Shown: positions 41,064-49,200 of the stretch, piece after piece
Numbering within the stretch: the first letter of the stretch is position 1
How the letters are laid out: every line of letters starts with the position of its first letter
The notes under the pieces: generated by a model
Told to the model about the DNA's origin: nothing
The model's database searches: none
Seen by the model: only the letters and a program-made list of their open reading frames with translations
Translations under genes and position numbers: made by a program
NCBI RefSeq assembly: GCF_030409225.1
Contig: NZ_JAUFPK010000001.1
Location: 554,191-618,190 of the forward strand
Source: Aquisalimonas lutea
GTDB lineage: Bacteria > Pseudomonadota > Gammaproteobacteria > Nitrococcales > Aquisalimonadaceae
DNA length: 64,000 nucleotides
Direction of reading: 5' to 3'

Positions 41064-43058
41064 TCAATCCCTGCTGCCGCCCTCGGGCGGCGCCGAGGGC
41101 GCCGTCCCTACTGCGGCCACCGGCCGCCGCAGGGACGGGAAGAACCACGCCGCGGCGTAGACGGCAGCAACCAGCCCGGCCCCGAGCAGATCGGTCCGGC
41201 CCTCGGGGTAGATCAGGGTCGCCGTGGCCACGAGCAGCACCACGCGGATCGGCCAGCCGATGATGCCCACCCGGTACAGGTGCGACTCCAGGGCCGACGC
41301 CAGCAGCCACATGGCAGCGATGGCGGTCACGGCCGAGACGGCGATGCCCAGCAACGGCCCCTGCAGGATCAGCGACGGGTTCAGCACGAACAGGAACGGC
41401 AGCACGAACAGCACGCTGCCCAGTCTCATGGCGTACATGCCGGTACGCCACGAGTCGGCTCCCGCCACCCCGGCCGCGGTGATCGCCGCCAGCGCCACCG
41501 GCGGGGTGATATACGACATCATGCCCCAGTACAGGATGAACAGGTGGCTGGCCAGGGGATTCAGCCCGGCGGACGTCAGCGCCGGCGCCAGGAGAATGGA
41601 CAGGAAGATGTAGCAGGCGCTGACCGTCATGCCCATGCCGAGAATGAAGCTCGTCACGGCGCCGGCCGCCAGCATCAGCGGGATGCTGCCGCCGGCATAG
41701 AGCAGCAGCTCCCGGGAGAACGCCCCGGCCACCCCGGTGTAGGACAGCCCCCCGACCACCAGCCCGATGCCCGCCAGGATGGCGACGAGATTCGCGACGC
41801 TGGTGCTCAGCTCCTGCAGCAGGCCCAGGGCGCGGGAGACGTTCAGCCGGTACTGCGAGCGGAACAGCGATACCACCAGCAGCACCAGGGTCGCATAGTA
41901 GGGCGCCCGGGCCTCGAGCCGCATGAACAGCAGCATGTAGATGAGCATTACCAGGCTCAGCAGGTAGGGCCAGCCCTCCTTGAGCACCTGCCACAGGCGC
42001 GGGATATCCTCCTGGCTCATACCGCGCAGCCCCTTGCGGGCGGCATAGCTGTCGACCTGGAACAGCAGGGCGACATAGAACAGCAGCGCCGGCAGGAACG
42101 CCGCGATCATCACCTCCGCGTACGGCACCCCGAGGAACGACGCCATGATGAAGGCCACGGCGCCCATGACGGGCGGCATCAGCGTCCCGCCGGTGGACGC
42201 GCAGGCCTCGATGGAGGCCGCGTAATGGGGCGCATACCCCGAGCGCTTCATGGCAGGGATGGTAATGGGGCCGGTGGTGAGAATGTTGGAGATGACGCTG
42301 CCCGAGAGGCTGCCCATCAGCCCGCTGGAGACCACCGCCACCTTGGCCGGCCCGCCGCGGGTGCCGCCCATCAGCGCGGCCGCCAGGCGCATGAAGAAGG
42401 CGCCGCCCCCGGTGACGGTCAGCGCCGCTCCGAAGACCACGAAGCCGATGACCAGATTGGCCACCACGCGCATGGGGATGCCGATGACGCTCTCCACGCC
42501 CATGACATGGGCGCGGATGGTCTCGCCGAAGCTGTACTGCGTGCCCCAGAGGAATCCGGGCATGTAATCGGCATACAGCGGGTAGCTGCCGAACACGAGC
42601 ACCACGCCCAGCAGCGGCAGGCCGCCGCAGCGGCGCACCCCCTCGATGATCAGTGCAAGCAGCACGCCGGCGGCCACGGTGGCCTCCAGCGGCGCCGTGA
42701 AATCCCAGCCTTCCTCGATGATCTGCAGGCCGTGCAGGCCGAGATAGACGGCGCACGCCAGCGCCGTGCCGGCCAGGAGCCAGTCGTACCAGGGCGTGCG
42801 CCATGCGGCGCCGGGGTGCGCCGGGAAGCACAGATACGCGGCCCCCAGGAACAGGCCGATGAGATAATAGAGAAACGAGTTGCCCAGCGGGCTGAAGCCG
42901 AGCAGCTTCAGGTAGAAAGTCTGGTTCACGGCCATCAGCAGCCCGATGGCCCCGGCCGCCAGCACGACCCAGTACGTTACGCCGTGCATGCGCCCGGACG
43001 AGCCGCTCGGCGGCTGATCGCCCGACGGCGCCGCATCCGTGGAGGAAGAGACAGACAT
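41064..43058 (-). CDS. TAXI-type TRAP transporter fused permease (second system)
   Basis: A 664-residue fused DctQ-DctM permease. ASTGGTLMPPVMGAVAFIMAS and MGSLSGSVISNILTTGPI are the TAXI-permease signatures; about four spans of DctQ type precede the translocator. The C-terminal 120 residues hold extra spans (ALESHLYRVGIIGWPIRVVLL). Its binding protein gene is upstream with a 93-base gap containing a perfect 12-bp hairpin. It differs clearly from the permease at 18711-20633, so it is not a recent duplicate. The substrate is unknown; an acyl-CoA dehydrogenase gene lies upstream of the binding-protein gene. Confidence 0.92.
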   Translation of the reverse strand: MSVSSSTDAAPSGDQPPSGSSGRMHGVTYWVVLAAGAIGLLMAVNQTFYLKLLGFSPLGNSFLYYLIGLFLGAAYLCFPAHPGAAWRTPWYDWLLAGTALACAVYLGLHGLQIIEEGWDFTAPLEATVAAGVLLALIIEGVRRCGGLPLLGVVLVFGSYPLYADYMPGFLWGTQYSFGETIRAHVMGVESVIGIPMRVVANLVIGFVVFGAALTVTGGGAFFMRLAAALMGGTRGGPAKVAVVSSGLMGSLSGSVISNILTTGPITIPAMKRSGYAPHYAASIEACASTGGTLMPPVMGAVAFIMASFLGVPYAEVMIAAFLPALLFYVALLFQVDSYAARKGLRGMSQEDIPRLWQVLKEGWPYLLSLVMLIYMLLFMRLEARAPYYATLVLLVVSLFRSQYRLNVSRALGLLQELSTSVANLVAILAGIGLVVGGLSYTGVAGAFSRELLLYAGGSIPLMLAAGAVTSFILGMGMTVSACYIFLSILLAPALTSAGLNPLASHLFILYWGMMSYITPPVALAAITAAGVAGADSWRTGMYAMRLGSVLFVLPFLFVLNPSLILQGPLLGIAVSAVTAIAAMWLLASALESHLYRVGIIGWPIRVVLLVATATLIYPEGRTDLLGAGLVAAVYAAAWFFPSLRRPVAAVGTAPSAPPEGGSRD

Positions 43059-43101
43059 GACGGGAGCCTCGCTCCGGTTCGCCGAAAGCGGTAGCGGGAA
43101 A

Positions 43102-43128
43102 GGGAGGCGCGCCCGCGGCGCGCCTCCC
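43102..43128 (-). terminator. Perfect 12-bp hairpin between TAXI binding protein and permease genes
   Basis: GGGAGGCGCGCC at 43102-43113 and GGCGCGCCTCCC at 43117-43128 pair completely around CGC. On the minus strand it follows the binding-protein stop by 23 bases and is trailed by TTTCCC. It probably gives partial termination or mRNA protection so that binding protein exceeds permease. Confidence 0.68.
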
Positions 43129-43151
43129 CTACCATACGTCAGGGCGGACGA

Positions 43152-44297
43152 TCAGAGGGAGTCCAGCGCCCTCTGCCGGTGCTCCTCCCAGAGCGCGTTG
43201 AACTCGTCTTCCGATTTCCCGGCCGCCTCGTCCATGGTGGTCTGCCATGCATCCTGCAGGGCCCGCAGGCGCTCCAGACGGGTCTCATTCCACTCGTCGT
43301 GCTCCTCCGTCCAGATGCCCTGCTCCCGCAGGTAGCGGATGGCCCCTTCGTGGAAGGGGGCATCGGCCGGCGGCACCCCCGACTCGTCGAGATCCCACTG
43401 GGACATGACAGCGGTGGCGTCCTTGTACATGTCGTAGGTCTCGTCCAGCGCCTTGACCAGACTGTAGACCTCGTCGGCGCTGGTGTCGGCGCGGGCGACG
43501 ATCATCGGATACCGGTACGCCATGATCTGCACCGGATTGTCCTCCGAGATGCCCGCCCCCTTGGTCTCCTCGTAGGGTGCGAAGAACGGCGCCACCTCGC
43601 GCAGACGCTCCCAGCCCTGCTCGTTGTCGCTGGGCAGCTCCACCCAGTGGATGCCGCGCGGGGACTCCGCCAGCTCGTAGAGCTGGCTGGGGGTGGTGGT
43701 GGTGCAGGTGGCATCCGCATCACCGGCGGCCAGCGAGCTCATGGCGCCGCCGTAGGTCGGGAACTCCCGCACCTCGACGTCGTCCTTGGTCAGGCCGGCG
43801 AAGCTCAGGATGGCCTCGCACTTGACGTTCACCGACGGATTGCCGGCCACGAAGGCGACGCGCTTGCCCTCGACGTCGGCGATCTCGTCGATGCCGGCAT
43901 CCGCCGCCGTGGGCATGCCGAACGCCGCCGGCCGGCCCGCGAGCACGCGCAGGTCCTGCGGCCCCCACTGGCGCGCGGCGAAATCCTCAACCCCTTCCGT
44001 GGCGAACCAGGTCTCGGTGGCCAGGAAACCGTACTGGGCGCGCTGCTGCACCACCGGCTGCAGCCGCCCGATGGACGAGCCCGACGGCTGGATGCGGATG
44101 CGGGTACCGTATTCCCGGCCCAGGGCGTCCGCCATGGCGGATGCCTCGGCATAGCCGGCGGAGCCCACGTCGTAGGACGTCCAGGTCATGGTATCGGGCA
44201 GATCCTGGGCGCCCGCGGCACCCGCCAGCGCAACGCCCGCGCCGGCGGTCGCCACCGCCAGCCGGCGGCCGAGACGATTGATTGAATGCATCATCAT
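43152..44297 (-). CDS. TAXI family TRAP transporter solute-binding protein (second system)
   Basis: A 381-residue exported protein; signal peptide about 30 residues ending GAAGAQ-DL. TAXI marks: TWTSYDVGSAGYAEASAMADAL, RIQPSGSSIGRLQPVVQQRAQYGF, and VEGKRVAFVAGNPSVNV. It is longer than the first TAXI protein and ends in a charged helix (FNALWEEHRQRALDSL). GGAGGAGAAGC precedes three consecutive ATGs (44297, 44294, 44291); the first has the best spacing. Expression is probably coupled to the permease through the intervening hairpin. Confidence 0.9.
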   Translation of the reverse strand: MMMHSINRLGRRLAVATAGAGVALAGAAGAQDLPDTMTWTSYDVGSAGYAEASAMADALGREYGTRIRIQPSGSSIGRLQPVVQQRAQYGFLATETWFATEGVEDFAARQWGPQDLRVLAGRPAAFGMPTAADAGIDEIADVEGKRVAFVAGNPSVNVKCEAILSFAGLTKDDVEVREFPTYGGAMSSLAAGDADATCTTTTPSQLYELAESPRGIHWVELPSDNEQGWERLREVAPFFAPYEETKGAGISEDNPVQIMAYRYPMIVARADTSADEVYSLVKALDETYDMYKDATAVMSQWDLDESGVPPADAPFHEGAIRYLREQGIWTEEHDEWNETRLERLRALQDAWQTTMDEAAGKSEDEFNALWEEHRQRALDSL

Positions 44298-44436
44298 GCT
44301 TCTCCTCCATTGTTTTATCGTTCGTCACTCTGCAATTGCCACCATGCGCAGCATGGCCATACGGGACAATTCGCGTTTGCCGAAGCACCCCTTCAGCGGA
44401 ACTAAAGGCGGCCCCTTGCCCCACTCCGCAACCGGC

Positions 44437-46194
44437 TCAGGCCGGTTTCGGCTCACCCTGCCTGTCGGCACCGGCCGCGCCCAGCTGCAGCGCCTGGTCC
44501 CGGGCCATCGGCGTCTCATCCAGTAGCGCCCGCAGGGCGTCCGGATCCTCCGGGGCCGACGCCCAGGGGTCCCGGGGAAGCAGCTTGTGGGTCATCACCA
44601 GCTGCGCCAGGGCCAGCCGCCGCCAGTCGCCCTCCACCCGTGACGCCTCCCAGGCCATCAGCACGGCCGCCGTCACGTTGTAGAGGCCCGTGGCCACGGC
44701 GCGGACGTCCGGCTCCGCGCCCTCGTCGGCGGCCACTTGCTCGGCACGGGCCACGCCCTTGTCGAGGGTGGTGCGCATGGCCTCGTGCACGGCCTCCGGC
44801 AGGTCCGCCTCGTCCAGGCGCGCGGCCAGGTAGCCGTGGAGCACGGGCAGCGTGCCCTCCCGGCGTATGGCGCGGAATACGTCCAGCGCCACGATGTTGC
44901 TGGTGCCCTCCCAGATGGACCCGAGGTGTGCGTCGCGCAGCACGCGCGCATCGGACCACTCCTCGATATAGCCGCATCCGCCGCGGATTTCCATGCCGTC
45001 GCCGGCGACCTTGCGGGCATCCCGGGTCGAGCGGAACTTGATCAGCGGCGTCAGGATGCGGAGCAGACGGGCGGCCTCGTCGTCCCCGACGTCCGCCCGC
45101 TCCAGGCACATGGCGGTATGGAAGGCCATGGTGCGGCCCTGCTCGGCGCTCACCATCATTTTCGCCAGCTGCCGCTGCATCAGCGGCAGCTCGATCAGCC
45201 TGCGCCCGAACGCCCGGCGATGGCGCGCGATGAACAGCCCCTCGTTGACGGCGCGCCGCATCAGTCCCGAGGAGCGCACGCCGTTGGACAGGCGCGACAT
45301 GTTGATCATGTCGGTCATGTGCTTGAAGCCGCGGCCCTCCTCGCCCACGACGTAGGCCTCGGCGCCCTCGAGGACGATCTCCCCGCTCGCCATGGAGCGC
45401 GTCCCGAGCTTGTCCTTGAGGCGCACGATGCGGTAGTGATTCAGGCTGCCGTCGGCCAGGCGCCGCGGCAGCAGGAACAGCGTCAGCCCCCCGGTGCCGC
45501 CGTCACCGCCCGCCGGCCGCGCCAGGACCATGGCGAGATCGGCATCGGCATTGGAACAGAACCACTTGTCGCCGTACAGCCGCCACACCCCGTCCTCCCG
45601 GTGCGCGGTGGTGCCGATGGCGCCGACGTCGGAGCCGGCGTCCTGCTCCGTCATGAACATCGCTCCCTGGAACAGGGTCTCCGCGTCCTGGCTGGTCAGG
45701 GCGTCCACATAGCGCGCGACGAGGTCCTCGGAGCCGAACTTGCGCAGCGTGCGGGTGAGGGCATCGGTCATGCTGAGGGGGCAGCACAGCCCGAACTCCG
45801 CCTGCACGAACAGGTAGGTCAGCCCGTACTTGACGATGGGCGGCAGCGGCGCGGCGCTGCCGAAGACACCGGCGCGATGCGACATCGCCGCCAGGCCGAA
45901 CTCGCAGAAGGCATATCCCTCCAGCCGCTGGTAGGCGGGGTGCTTGTCGATGCGCTGCAGATCCGCCGCGTTGCGGCTGCGCAGCTGCAGGGCCGGCGGG
46001 TTCTTGTCCGCCGCCAGGGCGAGATCCTCCAGCTCGGCCCCGACCAGCCCGCCCAGGCGCGTGAACTGCGGCTCGACCTCCGCGAGCACCTCCGGCGCGG
46101 CGTAGACCCGCAGCAGGCGCGCGAACTCCGGATCCGCCGCATAGGCGTTCATGCCGTGGCTGTCGGGGATGTTGCGGTGGATGTGCGGCTCCAT
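44437..46194 (-). CDS. Acyl-CoA dehydrogenase, AidB-like long form
   Basis: A 585-residue ACAD of the AidB/FadE-long type, about 200 residues longer than the standard family. FAD/substrate motifs: FMTEQDAGSDVGAIGTTA, WFCSNADADLAMVLARP and, toward the C-terminal part of the core, GGCGYIEEWSDARVLRDAHLGSIWEGTSNIVALD with the catalytic-type Glu. The last 120 residues form an extra helical domain. It lies upstream of the second TAXI system and divergent from a LysR gene, suggesting transport and dehydrogenation of the same acid. GGGAGGCCGTTTC precedes the ATG at 46194. A DNA-repair role as for E. coli AidB is unlikely in this context. Confidence 0.88.
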   Translation of the reverse strand: MEPHIHRNIPDSHGMNAYAADPEFARLLRVYAAPEVLAEVEPQFTRLGGLVGAELEDLALAADKNPPALQLRSRNAADLQRIDKHPAYQRLEGYAFCEFGLAAMSHRAGVFGSAAPLPPIVKYGLTYLFVQAEFGLCCPLSMTDALTRTLRKFGSEDLVARYVDALTSQDAETLFQGAMFMTEQDAGSDVGAIGTTAHREDGVWRLYGDKWFCSNADADLAMVLARPAGGDGGTGGLTLFLLPRRLADGSLNHYRIVRLKDKLGTRSMASGEIVLEGAEAYVVGEEGRGFKHMTDMINMSRLSNGVRSSGLMRRAVNEGLFIARHRRAFGRRLIELPLMQRQLAKMMVSAEQGRTMAFHTAMCLERADVGDDEAARLLRILTPLIKFRSTRDARKVAGDGMEIRGGCGYIEEWSDARVLRDAHLGSIWEGTSNIVALDVFRAIRREGTLPVLHGYLAARLDEADLPEAVHEAMRTTLDKGVARAEQVAADEGAEPDVRAVATGLYNVTAAVLMAWEASRVEGDWRRLALAQLVMTHKLLPRDPWASAPEDPDALRALLDETPMARDQALQLGAAGADRQGEPKPA

Positions 46195-46269
46195 GAAACG
46201 GCCTCCCGGTTGTGCGGCGACTCCTTCAAGCCTAGGCAAGGGTGGCCGTGACTGCCCAATACGGCTTCG

Positions 46270-46283
46270 CTATGCAACGATAG
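46270..46283. promoter_or_regulatory. Candidate LysR operator CTAT-N6-ATAG
   Basis: CTAT at 46270-46273 and ATAG at 46280-46283 form a short inverted repeat in the 135-base region between divergent acyl-CoA dehydrogenase and LysR genes, 47 bases before the LysR start. Its size and place fit a LysR box but the match is short. Confidence 0.35.
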
Positions 46284-46329
46284 GGAAATGGGTATCGCCG
46301 GGCGGAGCCCGGGCCAGACGGAGCCATCC

Positions 46330-47223
46330 ATGGCACTGACATTCCGGCAGCTGCGGTATTTCCTGGTCCTGTCCGAGGAGCTGCATTTCGGCAGGGCGGC
46401 GCGGCGCCTGCACCTCTCGCAGCCGCCGCTCAGCGCCAGCCTCCAGCAGATCGAGGATGCGCTCGGCGCCCGGTTGCTGGAGCGCACCAGCACGTACGTC
46501 CGCCTGACCCCGGCGGGCAGCGCCTTTCAGCAGCAGGCGCGCCAGCTGTTGCAGCAGCTGGAGGACACCCGCGATATCGTCCGCCGCGTCAGTGAAAGCC
46601 CCTCCGGCCTGCTGCGCATCGGCTTTACGCCGACGATGATCTTCCGCGGCCTGCCCGACGTGCTGTCGGACGTGCAGCGGCAGCACCCGGGCATCACGCT
46701 CCGGCTGCTGGAGCAGAACTCGGCGTCCCAGGTGGAGGGGCTGGCCGCGGATCGCATCGATGTGGGCTTCATCCACGCCATCCCTCTGCCCGAGACGGTG
46801 GCGTCACTGACCATCGCCGACGAGGCGTTCGTCTGCTGCGTGCCGGTGCATCACCCGCTGGCCCGCCGCGCCAGGGTCCACCTGCGGGACCTCGTCGGCG
46901 AGCCGCTGGTGCTGTTCAATCGGGCGCTGGCACCGCACTACTACGACCGTATCGTCGCACAGTTCCGCGTCGCCGAAGTCGAGCCCACCATCCGCCACGA
47001 GGTCTCGCACTGGCTGACCATCGTGGCGCTGATCGCCCACGGCATGGGCGTGGCGCTGGTACCCCGCGCCCTGACCCACTCCGATTTCGGCGCCGTCGCC
47101 TTCCTGCCGCTGGCCGACGACGGCCTGCGCCACGAGTCCCGGTGCATCTGGGCATCCGGGCGGGCCGGCACCGCCCGCGACCTCTTCATCGAGCGCGTGC
47201 GGGCCCGCTTCGACAACGGGTGA
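46330..47223 (+). CDS. LysR-family transcriptional regulator (CbnR/BenM-like)
   Basis: A 297-residue LysR protein. The HTH reads LRYFLVLSEELHFGRAARRLH then SQPPLSASLQQIEDALGARL, typical of the CatR/BenM/CbnR branch that controls aromatic and organic-acid catabolism. The ATG at 46330 is chosen because it directly precedes the conserved ALTFRQLRYF; an in-frame ATG at 46288 would add 14 unconserved residues. It is divergent from the AidB-like acyl-CoA dehydrogenase/TAXI unit, its probable target. It converges with the next LysR gene, 29 bases apart. Confidence 0.92.
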   Translation: MALTFRQLRYFLVLSEELHFGRAARRLHLSQPPLSASLQQIEDALGARLLERTSTYVRLTPAGSAFQQQARQLLQQLEDTRDIVRRVSESPSGLLRIGFTPTMIFRGLPDVLSDVQRQHPGITLRLLEQNSASQVEGLAADRIDVGFIHAIPLPETVASLTIADEAFVCCVPVHHPLARRARVHLRDLVGEPLVLFNRALAPHYYDRIVAQFRVAEVEPTIRHEVSHWLTIVALIAHGMGVALVPRALTHSDFGAVAFLPLADDGLRHESRCIWASGRAGTARDLFIERVRARFDNG

Positions 47224-47252
47224 ACGCCACGCGCCCGGAGCGCCCGCCGGTC

Positions 47253-48158
47253 CTACGATTGCGGCACCGTGGCGACCAGGTAATCCACCAGCTCTCTCGC
47301 GAACGAGGGCAGGGCGTCCATGTCCTGGGCGCAGATCTTCAGCCGCCGCTCGGCCCAGGCATCGCTGAGCTCGATGACATGGATGTCGGTGGTGCGTGCC
47401 AGGCGGTGAGCGGAGCTGGCCTGCAGCACGCCGATACCCGCTCCGGCGGCAACCATGCGGCAAAGGGCGTCGAAGCTCGACACCTGCACGCGGACGGGCA
47501 GGCGCACGCCCAGGTCGCTGGCCACCTGGAGCATGAAGGCGTAGATGGCGCTGCCCGAATGCAGCGACACGAAGTCGTAGTCCAGCGCATCCTGGATCGG
47601 CAGTACCTCGCGGTCGGCCAGCGGGTGCCCCAGGGGCGTCGCCAGCACCAGCCGGTCCGTCTGGTACGACCGGACCTCCAGCCCGCCGGTGGGCACATTG
47701 CCGGCAACAATGCCGATATCGGCACTGCCCTCGGCCACGGCCCGCACGATGTCGTGGCTCATGCGCTCCTCCAGGGCCACGTCCACCTGCGGGTGCGATG
47801 ACAGGAACTCGCCCAGGGCCGCCGGCAGGAACTCGGTCATCGCCGTGGTGTTCGCCAGCATGCGGATGCAGCCCTTGACCCCCGTGGCGTACTCCAGCAG
47901 ATCCCCGCGCAGGCGCTCGGCCTGCTGCAGGATGATCAGCGCGTGGTGCAGCATGGCCTCGCCCGCCGGGGTCAGCGTGACGCCGTGGCTGGCCCGGTGC
48001 AGCAGCTTGGTCTCGAGGGCGTCCTCCAGGTTCTTGATGCGCATGCTGGCCGCGGCCAGCGAGGTGAACGAACGCTCGGCGCCGCGCGTGAGGCTGCGGG
48101 TCTCGGCGATGTTCACGAACAGCCGGAGATCGACGAAATCGAAGAACAGACGTTGCAT
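47253..48158 (-). CDS. LysR-family transcriptional regulator
   Basis: A 301-residue LysR protein with an HTH of the form VDLRLFVNIAETRSLTRGAERS and SLAAASMRIKNLEDALETKL, and an effector domain containing TAMTEFLPAALGEFLSSHPQV. It is divergent from the ten-gene acyl-CoA operon beginning at 48296, with 137 bases between starts that contain two palindromes, so it is the likely regulator of that operon. Start: ATG at 48158. The inducer is probably a CoA pathway acid but cannot be named. Confidence 0.92.
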   Translation of the reverse strand: MQRLFFDFVDLRLFVNIAETRSLTRGAERSFTSLAAASMRIKNLEDALETKLLHRASHGVTLTPAGEAMLHHALIILQQAERLRGDLLEYATGVKGCIRMLANTTAMTEFLPAALGEFLSSHPQVDVALEERMSHDIVRAVAEGSADIGIVAGNVPTGGLEVRSYQTDRLVLATPLGHPLADREVLPIQDALDYDFVSLHSGSAIYAFMLQVASDLGVRLPVRVQVSSFDALCRMVAAGAGIGVLQASSAHRLARTTDIHVIELSDAWAERRLKICAQDMDALPSFARELVDYLVATVPQS

Positions 48159-48175
48159 GGCGGACCGCGGTTTGC

Positions 48176-48193
48176 GATGAGGCAGACCTCATC
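48176..48193. promoter_or_regulatory. LysR operator candidate GATGAGG-CAGA-CCTCATC
   Basis: Seven-base arms GATGAGG (48176-48182) and CCTCATC (48187-48193) form a perfect palindrome 17 bases upstream of the LysR start codon and about 100 bases upstream of the acyl-CoA operon. The position fits autorepression plus activation of the divergent operon. Confidence 0.55.
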
Positions 48194-48224
48194 ATACTTC
48201 AGCACGACCGAACCCTCACTTCGC

Positions 48225-48237
48225 CAATTCCGAATTG
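48225..48237. promoter_or_regulatory. Second palindrome CAATTC-C-GAATTG in the divergent region
   Basis: CAATTC (48225-48230) and GAATTG (48232-48237) are perfect inverse copies about one base, 59 bases before the operon start codon. It may be the activation site of the adjacent LysR protein. Its sequence differs from the palindrome at 48176-48193. Confidence 0.42.
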
Positions 48238-48295
48238 CCACCCTACGGCCCCCGGACCCATTCTGGGTTCACCGCACTACGGCACGGGCAGCAGC

Positions 48296-49144
48296 ATGGT
48301 CGACGAGGAACTCCAGCACTGGATCGGCACCACGGAAACCGTGGACGATCACATCACGGCCGCTCCGGCCCGGGCGCTCGCGGCGACGCTGGACCGGGAC
48401 ACCGCGCCGGACACCCCCGGTGATGCCCTGCCGCCGCTGTGGCACTGGGCCTATTTCCTGGCGACACCGGCGACCCATGCCCTCGGCCCGGACGGGCACG
48501 CGGAGCGCGGGGGCTTTCTGCCGCCGGTGGATCTGCCGCGCCGCATGTGGGCCGGCAGCCGCCTGTGGTTCCACCGCCCCCTGCGGCTGGGCGAGCGGGC
48601 ACGGCGCACGTCGCGCATCGCCGATATCGCCGCCAAGCAGGGCCGCAGCGGGTCGCTGGTGATCGTCTCGGTAACCCACACGGTCGCGGGCGAGGACGGC
48701 CCGGCCATCACGGAGGAGCAGGACATCGTCTATCGCGAGGCGACGCCGCCGTCCGCGAACGGCGGCAAGCCGGCACCGCCGGGGGAACCCGGGTGGTCGC
48801 GCACCGTCACCCCCGACCCGGTGCTCCTGTTCCGCTACTCCGCGCTCACATTCAACAGCCACCGGATCCACTACGACCAGCCCTACGCCACCGACGTGGA
48901 GGGCTACCCCGGGCTCGTGGTCCACGGCCCGCTGACGCTGACGCTGCTCGTGGAAGCGCTGGCGGCGGCGCACCCGCAGCGGACCATCACGGGCCTGTCC
49001 ATGCGGGCGCTGCAGCCGCTGTTCCACGGCGCGCCGTTCCGCGCGCAGGGGCGCCTGGCGGACGACGGCCGCCGGGCCGAGCTCTGGAGCGTCGGCCCCC
49101 ATGGCGTCATGACCATGCAGGCCAGCGCCGAGCTGGCCGGCTGA
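48296..49144 (+). CDS. MaoC/FAS1-like double hotdog dehydratase (mesaconyl-CoA hydratase-like)
   Basis: A 282-residue protein with two hotdog halves. The N-terminal FAS1-like region has PPLWHWAYFLAT and PRRMWAGSRLWFHRPLRLG. The C-terminal half carries the hydratase-2-type motif FRYSALTFNSHRIHYD and GLVVHGPLTLTLL, with His/Asp residues of the active site. Length and layout resemble mesaconyl-C4-CoA hydratase and itaconyl-CoA hydratase-type enzymes. It is the first gene of the plus-strand operon; an acyl-CoA dehydrogenase gene follows 56 bases later. It may hydrate a 2,3-enoyl-CoA formed by that dehydrogenase. Confidence 0.85.
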   Translation: MVDEELQHWIGTTETVDDHITAAPARALAATLDRDTAPDTPGDALPPLWHWAYFLATPATHALGPDGHAERGGFLPPVDLPRRMWAGSRLWFHRPLRLGERARRTSRIADIAAKQGRSGSLVIVSVTHTVAGEDGPAITEEQDIVYREATPPSANGGKPAPPGEPGWSRTVTPDPVLLFRYSALTFNSHRIHYDQPYATDVEGYPGLVVHGPLTLTLLVEALAAAHPQRTITGLSMRALQPLFHGAPFRAQGRLADDGRRAELWSVGPHGVMTMQASAELAG

Positions 49145-49200
49145 GGGCCCGATCATTCACCGGCGACGGCCGCCGCGCCGCCGCCCAACGGATTGCAGCC

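Noticed and set aside
44437-46194. AidB DNA-repair function for the long acyl-CoA dehydrogenase
   Set aside because: The gene lies between a TAXI transporter and a catabolic LysR gene, and the dehydrogenase active-site Glu is kept, so a metabolic role is more likely.
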